Positions 1 to 10,579 of a stretch of DNA of 64,000 bases are shown piece by piece. The first letter of the stretch is position 1. Each line of letters starts with the position of its first letter. Origin of the DNA: Tenebrio molitor (Eukaryota; Arthropoda; Insecta; Coleoptera; Tenebrionidae); NCBI RefSeq assembly GCF_963966145.1, contig NC_091049.1:372001-436000 (forward strand), written 5' to 3'. Both the position numbers and the translations under genes were made by a program. A model generated the notes under the pieces. The model made no database searches. It saw only the letters and a list, made by a program, of their open reading frames with translations, and was not told the origin of the DNA.

Positions 1-855
1 AATTTAAGGTTGTAGCGTTCCTCACCTGCCAACACATCTGCAACGTGCAACGTAAATAATTGTGACGTCTGTACGGGCGAAAATTCGTCTGCAAACTTTT
101 CACTTTTATTGAGATGCGAATCGGACGAAGACGTACGAGCCGTGTTGCAACGCTGAAAGACACTAAATGCCAAAACATTTACAAATCGCAGACGAGTTTA
201 CAACGAATTTTCAACGCTCTTAATTTTTATTTATTATTATTTACAAGCTCGCGCATTCTGTGTAAACTCATGTGTGGATGTTTTGGTGTTGTGGACTTTT
301 GCGGTGGCAGATTCCCGGCGCATCCGCCATTATCACGACACGAAACTCTGAACCGAAGATTGAATCGTAATTTTTGGAAAACCAACAAAAGCATACCGCA
401 TAATTTGTATTTAACGAGTGGGAAGGAAACGATAATGGCCCCAAATCGGTGTCCGTTGTGTTGGACACACGCCACAGACTAGTTTCGAACGGCCTTGTCA
501 ATTACACACATGTTAATGCTAATTTTTTTCTGCCTAGATGTAATTGAATAATGACACGTCGTGCAATTAGCAACCGTAAAATAAATGTCGCGTGGAAACG
601 GCGACAACGCCAGGAAGTGCTAACACGAGAGAGGTGGAGGAAGAAAATTTTTTTTACAAATTTTCGTCAAAGATTAAATGCGATACGGCTAATCAGCGAG
701 AAAATTGTGCGATAACTTTTACGTCGTCATAACTTTAACACACAAGAGTCTTGTGCAAACATTAATCAATCCTGTAATATTTTTTGTATGACTCATCGAT
801 GCTTGTAATAATTAAGAACGGAGTGACTTTCGACGAACAATTAGCGTGATCGAGT

Positions 856-1232
856 TATATCGCGCGTTCAAATGAAATCCTGGGCTGGGAGGGCGTTGGA
901 AACCGTCAATTGTTGTGCTTTTTAAAGCGTAGATTAATTGGAACATGTTGACAGCTAACCTAAAATTTAGGCCCAAAAAAATCTTTCTTTTTTTCTTTCT
1001 TTGCAATGTTTTACATTAAAAATAGAATAACTTAACGATTCCTATTCTCGAAGCAAATATTTAAGGGCACCCTTTGGTGAAAACAAACATGTTCAATTAT
1101 GTCCCGATTAGACATCATAAACAAATGTCATTCGTGTCAAACGGCGGGAAATTCAAAACTTTACACTGTTCTAAACGGTTTAATTTTTCCAACGCCTACT
1201 CAGCCCAGGATTTCCTTGAACGCGCGATACAA
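856..1232. mobile_element. MITE-like element, family A copy 1
   Basis: About 375 bp with imperfect terminal inverted repeats. The left end (from about 862, GCGCGTTCAAATGAAATCC) is mirrored at the right end (TTCCTTGAACGCGCG, about 1211-1226), and both continue into a TGGGCTG...GGCGTTGGA block. No coding capacity was seen. A second copy lies in opposite orientation at 3457-4153, which supports a mobile family rather than a chance palindrome. Confidence 0.7.
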
Positions 1233-2322
1233 TAGAAAAGCGTTGACGCTTTTAATTACCAACTTGTTCTGATTGAAGATTATTTTTTTAAGTGAGTGCA
1301 GTAGCTTCGAGAACTTTTATTTGCTCAAGAAAAATATTTTATTTTTGAGGGAACAGATTGGTTAGATTTGAAGTACGGAAGTCTGCAGTGTTAAGATTGA
1401 ATTTTTTATTTCTACCTTGGCAAAAGATTATACCACCACAGGTTTCTACGTTTTCTGTTCTGGGTATTCATATCATTATATTTTTTCGTCAAGTACATGT
1501 TGACAACTTGAACAAACTAAAAAAAAAATAGCTTAAAAAGCGATGTCTCTATCATTCGTTTCCAACAATTATGAGCACAATCTTTAAATTTGCGCAGGAT
1601 AATTCGAATACATTGATTTACTGCACAATAATGTGTTTCAAGCATATTTACGGTGGGATTTAGAATTACCTATAGATTTACAGGCTAATTCTGGAAACAA
1701 GTAAAATAAATTAAAAGTTTCCACATTACTGAGTTGTAAGAGCTGTGTAATTACTTGACTGTTTAATGGATAGAGTTGCAAAACTTTAAAAACGTATTTC
1801 CAATGGAGCTCTCTTGGAGTTATAGCTTCGTAACGTAAATACATTAAACGTTTTCACATAACTCTAAATCCGAAAAACCCCGAACACGTTTCTATGCAGA
1901 TCTGGAAAAAATTGCATCTTGCAGTAAATATGTTTTTAAGTTGCTTTTAAACTGCTCTTAAAACAGAACCAGGAGGATAATCGTATTTCAGTAGGTACGA
2001 GTATGTTTCAATTCTGTTTCAACATACTAAGCGTAGAAAATTGCTTTACAACCATTAAAGGATAATAGTCCATGGAATAGATTTGAGAGCAAATTGTTGG
2101 TGGATTCACTTGACAATTCAACTCGCATTCTCTCGACCAATCAGATTTACGATATTGATCAGTACGGACCAATCACGTTTGTTTTAAAAAAATTGCCGCG
2201 GAAATTTTCACTAGTGAAAATTGCCACCAAAAATTTCCAACAAAATGTTTCCACTAGGATATTTTATTTTCTATTTTATTGAATTTTTCAATCTTCGCTC
2301 GGTGAATTGTCATGCCGAATAC

Positions 2323-2487
2323 AAACTCGTGGGTACGAAATTGCCGGAAATTTTCTCCTCAGACCACTCGTATTTGTTTCTTAAGACAATTTTCACTTGT
2401 TCGCTTCGCTCACTCGTGAAAATTGTCGCCGAAACAAATACTCGTATCTGAGATCGAAAATTTCCGGCAATTTCGTACCCACTCGTT
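2323..2487. repeat. Foldback (hairpin) element 1
   Basis: A near-perfect palindrome. The left arm (GGGTACGAAATTGCCGGAAA, about 2330-2350) is repeated inverted at about 2462-2480. The loop holds TCGCTTCGCTCACTCG (2401-2416), the typical turn of these hairpins. It is the first of four adjacent hairpins sharing a TTTCCGG core. Confidence 0.8.
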
Positions 2488-2499
2488 GTATTACTATTG

Positions 2500-2723
2500 A
2501 AAATCGTACGACACTCATTAATGACCAATAGAAAAATTAGTTCACGAGCCATAACCATGGCAACAAAAAAATTTCTTGGAAATTTTTTGTAGGTAAACCA
2601 ACCTAACTGTGATTAATAAGTGGAAATTTTTTCAGCCAATCAAAATCATTTATTTTGTTGTTGTCTTGGTTATGGCTCGTGAACTAATTTTTCTATTGGT
2701 CTTTAATGAGTGTCGTACGATTT
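2500..2723. repeat. Foldback element 2, long arms
   Basis: Arms of about 68 bp at 2500-2568 and 2655-2723 are inverted copies of each other (AAATCGTACGACACTCATTA against TAATGAGTGTCGTACGATTT). They surround an AT-rich spacer of about 87 bp. No TA or other target duplication could be decided. Non-coding. Confidence 0.8.
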
Positions 2724-2761
2724 AAAAATTTATAATTTAAGAAGCATAATGTCCGTGTCGT

Positions 2762-2945
2762 TGCGATTTTCTTACCGAATATGCCCTCGTGCATTGATCA
2801 ATATCCGGAAATTTTATTCTCATGCATTTCCAAAACGTAATTAGCCCACGTGTTCCACTCGGGCTAATTAATACGTTTTAGAAAAGCATTCGAAAAAATT
2901 TCCGGAAATAATCAATGAACTAAGGATATTATAAGTGAAAATCGC
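2762..2945. repeat. Foldback element 3
   Basis: The outer ends GCGATTTTC and GAAAATCGC mirror each other. Inside, the arms 2791-2850 and 2860-2919 pair over about 60 bp (CATTGATCAATATCCGGAAA against TTTCCGGAAATAATCAATG). It shares terminal and core motifs with element 4, so the two belong to one family. Confidence 0.75.
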
Positions 2946-3136
2946 ATTCATAAAATTATAACCAATCAAATTTTGTAATTTTTACTTTAGCAACCAATAA
3001 GACGATGATTTAGTGGAAATCACCATGGACATCACACAACACACTGATTTCCGGAAATCACTCTAGAGAGATTTTCGGAAATCATATCACGCGGCCATTC
3101 ATTCATCAATACACACTTATAAATAATTTTATTTAT

Positions 3137-3326
3137 GCGATTTTCTAGCTGAATCTATTTCGAGCCGTTTTGATTTCCAGAAATTATTATTTCTCCCTGT
3201 CTCGTTCTTTTAGCGTAATCACCACTCACTGGCGTTCGTGGTGATTAATACGCAAAAAGAACTCGACAGGTCGAAATAATTTCCGGAAATCAAAACGGCT
3301 CTTAATAGATTATATATGAAAATCCT
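3137..3326. repeat. Foldback element 4
   Basis: The arms 3162-3223 and 3240-3301 are almost exact inverted copies (GAGCCGTTTTGATTTCC against GGAAATCAAAACGGCTC). They turn over at GGCGTTCG. The flanks GCGATTTTC and GAAAATCC match the ends of element 3. Confidence 0.8.
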
Positions 3327-3456
3327 TTAACAGGACAAAGCCAGCAAGAGTATCTTAAAATAGACAGCACTATACTCGTTTAATGATTTTTGGAGGTGAA
3401 TTTTTAAGTGACCCTCATTACTTTCTGAATTATGCCCAATTGAATACATACAAAAG

Positions 3457-4153
3457 ATCGTTCAAATGAAATCCTGAGCTGAGTAAGCGCTGGAAAAATT
3501 AAACCGTTTAGAACAGTGTAAAGTTTGAATTTCCCGCCATTTGACACGAATGACATTTCTTTGTGAAGTTATTCTATTTTTAATCTAAAACATTGCAAAG
3601 AAAAAAATAGTTATTTTTATATTAAGTGCGCGAAGAGAGTGTTTTTTGTGCTTGAAAAGGTCTTTTACGCCGAGACGAAGGTCGAGGCAGTATAAGCCTT
3701 TGAATGCACAAAAACATCTTCGCGCACGAAATATAAACAATATTTTTTCTATAATTGATTCAAAAAATTGAAATTAAAAATTCAAATTTTTGAAGGAACT
3801 CTGAAGTTTCAATGCAGTGACCATGTTGCTAGGTAACTAATAAAAAGCAGTGCGTGAAATGAAAAACAGAAATAGTCGTATGCGTGAAATTGCATTTCAT
3901 ACACTGTTTTGTACGGTTTCTATGGTTTCGATCTTACTAACAATGCAAAAAAAATTACACGTCAGAAAATGACCCACTTCAGGCACAGATAACTATGCGT
4001 GAATTTCAATTTTTTGAATCAATTATAGAAAAAAAGATTTTTTGGCTCTAAATTTTAGGTTAGCTGTCAACATGCTCAACGCTTTAAAAAAGCACAACAA
4101 TTGACGGTTTCCAACGCCTTCCCAGCCCAGAAATTCATTTGAACGCGCGGTAT
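3457..4153. mobile_element. MITE family A copy 2, carrying nested inserts
   Basis: The same family as 856-1232 but inverted and larger. The ends (GTTCAAATGAAATCCTGAGC at 3460 and its inverse near 4125-4147) match copy 1. The interior is broken between about 3607 and 4030 by one or two nested foldbacks: 3626-3727 (GTGCGCGAAGA mirrored by TCTTCGCGCAC) and 3757-4029 (TATAATTGATTCAAAAAATT mirrored near 4010-4028). This gives a relative order: family A first, foldbacks later. Confidence 0.7.
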
Positions 4154-4186
4154 AATCTGTACACATAATTACATACAATGAAACAT

Positions 4187-4399
4187 TATATCGGGTTATC
4201 ATTTAAATTTATCCTCAAAGTTGGAGTTGAAGAGTCGATTGTGAACGCACCACTCATCAGTCTGCGGAGAAAAAACAGAAACAACGCAAAAAGTGAGGTT
4301 AGATTTAAACAACTGATCCGTGATCCGTAATCCGTAGTGCGTTCACAATCGACTCCTCAACGCCTACTTTGAAGATAAATTTAAATGAACATCCGATAT
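4187..4399. mobile_element. MITE family B copy 1
   Basis: An element of about 210 bp with long inverted termini (TATCGGGTTATCATTTAAAT... and its inverse ending ATCCGATATT). Sub-terminal blocks GTCGATTGTGAACGCA and TGCGTTCACAATCGAC also pair. A second copy is at 54477-54644. Non-coding. Confidence 0.75.
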
Positions 4400-7300
4400 T
4401 ATTATCTATATATTTTTTCACATTTGGTTCCTCAAGATGTTTATTTTTGAAAAAAAAAGTCCAAATTAAATCTTACATGTTTTATAATTTTTATTTTTTT
4501 TCGCTTCTTTTCTTTTTACTTTTTATCACTTCGCATTTGTCGTCGTTCTTCTCGTCGGTTCATAATTTCGGTTTTAGGAATACATATTTCTTTTTCCCGA
4601 GTTTACTACGTGAATTTTCTTCATTATATGGTCTTCTTACTTTCAACACTGTCTTACACAACTCTACTGTTAATTTTTTTATTAATCTACTTGCTTCCAC
4701 TACACCCACCTTTTTTTTTATTTGTGAAGAAAATTTCAAGTTTTATTTTTAACCAGAAAACAAATATGTATTCAGAAATTGTTTGTAAGATAGCAGTGCT
4801 GTTACACAAAATACAAGAAAGAAAAACATCGACGAAGATATTTTTAAAATGGCAACATTGACATCCATTCATTATTTAGAATTAATAAATGTCATTAAAA
4901 TATCTTTTCGAAAGAATCTAACAATTTGTCACATACCTATCTAACTGTCGGTTGATTTGAATAATTATAAAATTAATTAACTCAGTGAAGTAAAAAAGGA
5001 AAGTTGCTTTCATTTCTGGCCAACTCACAAGTATAAAAATGAATGCAAAATTTGCAAAATTATCCAAATAGATTTATCTATCACCTGCACAAACTTTCAA
5101 TGTTTTCACTGTATTTTTTTTATTATAATTAAGAATTCAGTAATATAATAAAACAATTAACAATAGTTAAATGAAGTTAATCTAATTATTTTCAAACACA
5201 AATAAACAATATTGAAGAATGGTTTGTGGAAAGCAACGATTAAACGAGTCTACTTACGACTGCTTATTCAATCTTTCAGTAATTCCTTCAGCTAGACGTT
5301 TAAATATAGGATGAATATTAAAGGCTATTTATTATTTTGAGATGAACTAGATTCTTAACACATCCTTGAAAATTAATTTAATAAAGAAGTTGGGTAGGTG
5401 ACCCAAATAACGTGGTTAAAAGGAGACCTCACCTAATCCCTAACGCCCATCTCTCTCCCTTACACGATATTATTTAATAAATCTATATCGCCATCGTACA
5501 GTCCAATAAAAAAGCATCATCGGCCTAAAACCCCAAGATTTTAATTAAAAATTATCCCATCAACTCCGAGCCTATCTCCTTTAAGGACGAGAAAATCTCC
5601 CGTACTTGACAAAAGGACTCCTTCCCCGATTTAGCGAAAGACAAAAACCCCGTTTGAACATTCGTCTCTGTGTAAATGTCAAACGTAATTGTCGATTAGC
5701 CAGTCAACAGTGGAGGATTTTACGTACCCCGAAACGACAAGCGTCCTCAGTCCTTTCCGGCGAGATCCTTCGATTGTTTATCGATCTGTCGGTTTGAACA
5801 CGAGGGCACTAGTGCGAGTGTGTGTTGCTTTAACCGCCGTGGTCCGAACTAATACTGAAACGAATCGATGATATAGCCACCGGGGTTAAAATCTTTAAGG
5901 TGTAGCTACTATTTAAGGAAGTGGGTATATATTTACTACGTCAAAACCGCCACCCCCTCACCGCCGCATCAGTGCCGCCGGAATAACTAATCGGCCGCAA
6001 ATGGGCGTCGATGAGGGAAAATTCCGGAGGAGGCTCAAGAAGAGTGCACCGTCGAAATTTGATTGAAGATGTTTGAAGCGATTTGCTCGCCATCTGGAAG
6101 TAGCCACCGGAAAGTGTTTGACAAGGAGGATTTGGGAACTGTACGAAGGGAGAACGATGAGTTGGGTTGTGATAATTAAGTGCCGTGGGGAAACGAAAAA
6201 GGTTGAGAGAGAATCTACTTTTTTCAAATAGATACATTTATTAATAGATACATTTTAACAATCTTTTAATAGTATTTTTTATCAACTTGCAAACAAAACG
6301 AGCAATTTACTATTTGCAATACAATTACTTATTTACCTAATTTATGGTGACAGGACAATTATTGCGATTATCATCTCCCATGTCCGTCGGCGTATTAGAC
6401 ATTTATTCAACACTTTCGCTGTTGTATTAGACATTTCTTCACTCTGTTGCTATCGATTATATGAACGTTCATTTTCTTATTATGCACCAAATAGCACCAG
6501 ATAATAAAACGATACAACACTGTATATCATATTTTATAAAATGTACACCAATGCGGTTTCCTTGTTTTAACGCATATTTCCTAGAGGTTACTTCGCAAAT
6601 TACTTCTAGAGGTTACTTCGAACAAATCGTGTCATTCCTGATCCAGTTTTCTTTGACAAAACTCTCCTCGGATAATCGATATAATTTTGCGACTTTGAGG
6701 CGCCATCGTGGTGTCTTTTTCTTCGCTTTCTGGAAAGTTCTCTACACAACTCAACTCTCGATTTGGCTTAATTACATCAAGAACTGTCTAGTTAGATACC
6801 TCGACAAGACAAGCAATTGTACACTGTGCTGAATGACTCGTTTATAAAAATGCACCAGTTTGACGTTTGCACTGTCATTCGTCAATTGTCACGTCGCATA
6901 TGAAGATTAAAGATTGTCCAGGTTATACTACCGGGTCTTCATTGTTAAAGATCAACACAGCAAACGGGACTAATAATTCAGAAGGATAAAATTAGAAGGA
7001 CAGAGTAGTGACAACAATGAACGAAACAAAGAGGCGTAGAAAATTTAATATTTATGCCAAGAAGAGGCAAATGGGATACGATTTAGATTCGCGACACAAA
7101 TTTCTTCACCGTACACAAAGCATGAGCCAGTAAAGTGGCCACGTAAATTTGGGAAAATAATTTTCGCCTGACAATAGCCACATTGGCGACCGAATTCCAT
7201 GAGTTTCGAATCTTTGGCGTATGGTCAAAAGACCACACTTAGCAATGAGCATTTTCATTTGTAGTAAACCCTTGCGATTCTTGGCAACAATTCTTGGCCG

Positions 7301-8270
7301 CTCGTCAACATCCAAGAACCATCCGAGTAGATTTAATAAAATTTCTTGTTCGGTCGAAGAACACCGTCACCAACCGTTCAATGTCTCGTGACATTTTTTG
7401 GAAAATCGTTAGGTGCTGGCAAACGCCACAACAAGCTCTTTGTTTCATTTTTTTCGAACGCATTTCATTATTTTTGAATTGTTGAAATAGCATGTTCCTG
7501 GCAGATGAATCGATCTGTTTTTACAGCGTCAAATTAATTTTTTGGCGTTTTATGAGCCAAGAAGTCGTAAAAATCCTCCTGGACACAATAATGTTGCATA
7601 AATGTTTCATCGGACTTTTAGTGCTTTTAAACTAGTCCGCAATCTTGTTAATAGGAATCGTTATAGAGCTATTAATAAAATTGTTAAATGTGAAAATGGA
7701 GTCAATTGCGGCAAACAATGCGACAAAGGATTTTATTTTCCGGCAGCTACTTTGTGGGAGCTCTATTTTTAAATGAAATTTATTTTGATCATATGATTCT
7801 ATTTAGAAAATTTATTTTTTGCATAACGACACAATTTACGTGATTCACACGAGCGGAATTCACAACTGCTGACAGTTCTTTTCTTGTCGGTGCGACAGAT
7901 TGTGGTTTAGAGTGCAAACAAGTGTACAAGAGTACATTTCGTTTCATCGCTAGTAGTATTTTTTGTACTGTCGTTTTCAGCTGTTCAAGTGAAGATCTAA
8001 GCACACTTTACGTTTTCGAACGGTCACTTTTAGGATTAAACTATCCCCTTAGAGAGCCATTACGTCATGTTTATTGCCACATTTTGCCCCCGTCGGTGTC
8101 TGGAGCCTCGTTAAATCGTTTATCGCATATCAAAAAAACAACAACAGCGCGAAGAACGCCACTGCCCCACGATTTTCCGCACCGTTAATAAATTAATTTT
8201 CATCCGATGGTGAATATGTATTTATTTTCATGCAGATAGCCTGTCTGTTGGATTTTTGACGTGAGAGGCG
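4400..8270. other. AT-rich stretch without a convincing gene
   Basis: Only short open frames with no recognisable domain. About 6510-6605 shares a block (TACACCAATGCGGTTTCC then AGGTTACTTCG) with 51070-51135, so it contains part of a dispersed repeat. Frames at 7040-7490 (-) faintly recall a broken Tc1-like transposase but could not be supported. Confidence 0.5.
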
Positions 8271-8600
8271 ATTAAAAAATTCCGACGTAACAAGACGCGG
8301 GTCGAGCGCACACTTCCGTCCGGATGGCGCGTTCCGAAATTATCTCCGCAATGTTTACGCGACCTCGACGCGCGTCAAAAAGAAGAATGTACGAGGAAAA
8401 AATGAAGAACCTGACACAACTCCAGAACGAAAATAGACGGGCTGACGGTGTGACGTGGGGCACTTAACGGTGACGTCACGACGCCGTAGTGACACATATT
8501 CGAAGTCGACCTGCTAAATATAGGCGGAGGGAAACATCTTCGAGGGTCTCGAGGGCGGCGTGAAGAGGTCGCGAGATCGCAGGATTTGCGGGAAAAATGT
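8270..8600. other. GC/CpG-rich island in AT-rich DNA
   Basis: Base composition changes sharply for about 330 bp (many CG dinucleotides, e.g. GACGTCACGACGCCGTAG) and then returns to AT-rich. It could be a promoter, an untranslated exon or an enhancer of a gene whose coding exons are elsewhere, possibly the channel gene on the minus strand. No open frame with a recognisable product was found, so function is not assigned. Confidence 0.3.
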
Positions 8601-9083
8601 TGCAGTAGGTGTCCGACATGATGGATGTGATTGGTATTTTTAAAAAAACGGGGAAGCCTAAAAATATCTAATTAAAAATAAAACATTCTTTGATATAATC
8701 AAAGTGTCTGGATGTGTTTCTTTTTTTGAGAATTATTAGATGTGAGACAGGTTAGATGGATTTGTTGAACGTCGAAATGATATTTTTGGGAAGTATGAAA
8801 ACGTAAAGTTTGAAATAAAAGGATAGCAGAAAAACGTACTTCATCTAAATGCAAATGTGTTGTTTTTAGGAAAATTGTACTGAAATGGAGTTGAGGTTTA
8901 GAAAGGTCAACGTAGAAATATATACACGTGTCATGATTAGATGTAATCAGATCAATAAAGTAACACAGAAATACGCCGAAAAGTTAGAATAAGACCAAGT
9001 ACTCGAAATAGAATAAATAATGGAACAAGACAAACAAAATGAAACTGGTAAAAAAGTGCACGTTATGCAGATCAGCAAAATTC

Positions 9084-9108
9084 TTTTATTTGTTACTAAA
9101 TTGTAAAC
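9084..9108 (+). repeat. Left (3') terminal inverted repeat of the composite element
   Basis: 25 of 25 bases match the reverse complement of 13662-13686. The similarity stops abruptly on both sides, as expected for element ends. It lies about 150 bp beyond the recombinase stop codon. Confidence 0.8.
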
Positions 9109-9259
9109 GTCATTTATTCGAACTGTCACTTGACGTTGAAAAGTCATTTTAACTGGCTAGTAGCGTTAAATTGACAGCAGACCAGTTATGAATTTAACAA
9201 GTTAGTAGAGAAATTTGAAATTTGGAAAGGATAGTAGCGTTTTTAACATTTGAACATTT

Positions 9260-10368
9260 TTATTTCTTTGTTTCATACAAATTAAAATTAAATGTACAAT
9301 TAGAATTTCCGCTAATGTCGAACATTCCTGAAGCGGAAGTGAATTCGTTCGTCATTGGACAATTAATTGTAGAACCTCCCGAAGTGGAAGCCACATCTGT
9401 TGAGTTTCGTCCAGGAAACATTTTTTTCGCAATTTCAATTTTTTTATTGATAGAATCATCCACATAACCTTCCGCAATTCCACTACTTTTCCATCCTCCC
9501 ACACGTTTTAGTGTCAAAATATCTCTACCTGCATCCACAACCATTGTTGCTGCTGATCGGCGAAATGAGTGACCTGTGTATAATTCAGGTTCTTGTAGCC
9601 CTAAGTATGTTGCAATTTTTTTCGGTACACCGCCAATAGTGTGCTGGCCAACATTGAGGGAAATACATTTGCCATTACGGTAGGTTAAAAAGAAACGTAA
9701 TTGGTCTGCTTGACGAGGACGAAGAGCTGCATATTTTCTGTACAAAACACAAGGTTGAAAACTGCAGCCCTCATCTGTGATCGTAAATCTCCTTGTTGTT
9801 AAATTCTTTGTATTCCGTAAAGTGACGATAATATATTTCTCAACATCTTCTACGTCCTTCACCGTCAACGAGAGAAGCTCGTCACACCGGCAAGCACCAA
9901 AAATTGTAATCACTTTATATAACAACCAATAGTCATCAGGAGCTTCAACAAGAAATTTTTCCACTTGCTCTTTTGTTAAAACCCTTGCCTTCTTCGGCAC
10001 GTAACGCTCATTCTTTCTCTTGAGAAAAGCAATTACCTTATGAAATCTACAAATGTCAAGTTAAAATATCACTTTTTTGACAACGTCTGTAATAGGAAAA
10101 CAAACCTGCGAACTTCAGCATTTTCTTTAATTTCCAGGCAGCTTTTTAACATGGACCATTTCGACCACAAAGAATTGGGGCTAAATTTGTCTGATAGTTG
10201 GTGAAGATACACCAAAAGAACGTCTTCCGTTACACCAGTTACGTTATTGTTTTTCTGCCAATTTTTAAATTCTTCATATTCTCGTTCATATCTTGCTAAA
10301 GACTTCGCTGGCAGTAAACTGGAAGCCACGTTTATAGCTTCCTTTTTGATTTCTTCTGGCACGTTCAT
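9260..10368 (-). CDS. Tyrosine recombinase (Crypton-like), two exons
   Basis: A site-specific recombinase that cuts and rejoins DNA through a tyrosine. Exon 1 is 10106-10368 and exon 2 is 9260-10046. They are joined across a 59-bp intron (10047-10105, GT...TTTGTAG), giving 1050 nt (349 aa) in one frame; the joined protein reads on through EVRRFHKVIAFLKRK. Exon 1 holds a helical SAM-like core-binding domain. Exon 2 holds the catalytic domain with box I GACRCDELLSL, box II HSFRRSAATM, then GGW and the nucleophile in AEGYVDD, so R, H-x-x-R, W and Y are all present. The start MNVPEEI is chosen because it begins the predicted domain; the frame is open further up to an in-frame ATG at 10488. It lies downstream of the RT gene inside shared inverted repeats. 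The GHSFRRS...GGWKSS...EGY pattern is common among insect Crypton-type recombinases (recalled, not searched). The intron means this copy was not made from spliced RNA. Confidence 0.85.
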
Positions 10369-10579
10369 TTGAGAAAAAATCTTGACGGAAATAAACAATT
10401 TGAACAAACGGCGCGTTGTCATAGTAATTGTACTTCTAAGGTTTCTGAGTTTTGAGCAATAATTTGGAAGAAAACAGAATTTGATCATTTTTAATTTTAT
10501 TTAGTAAAGAGAAAAGTAATTTTATTTACAGAACAATACACATTAATAAACAAGTAATAATTAAATGTATACATATAAA

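Noticed and set aside
5606..6237. Overlapping ORFs of 60-100 aa on both strands
   Set aside because: None resembles a protein family, and splice-like joins do not extend them.
7040..7490. Possible broken Tc1-like transposase on the minus strand
   Set aside because: Only a vague helix-turn-helix-like pattern over several frame changes; no DDE motif could be located.
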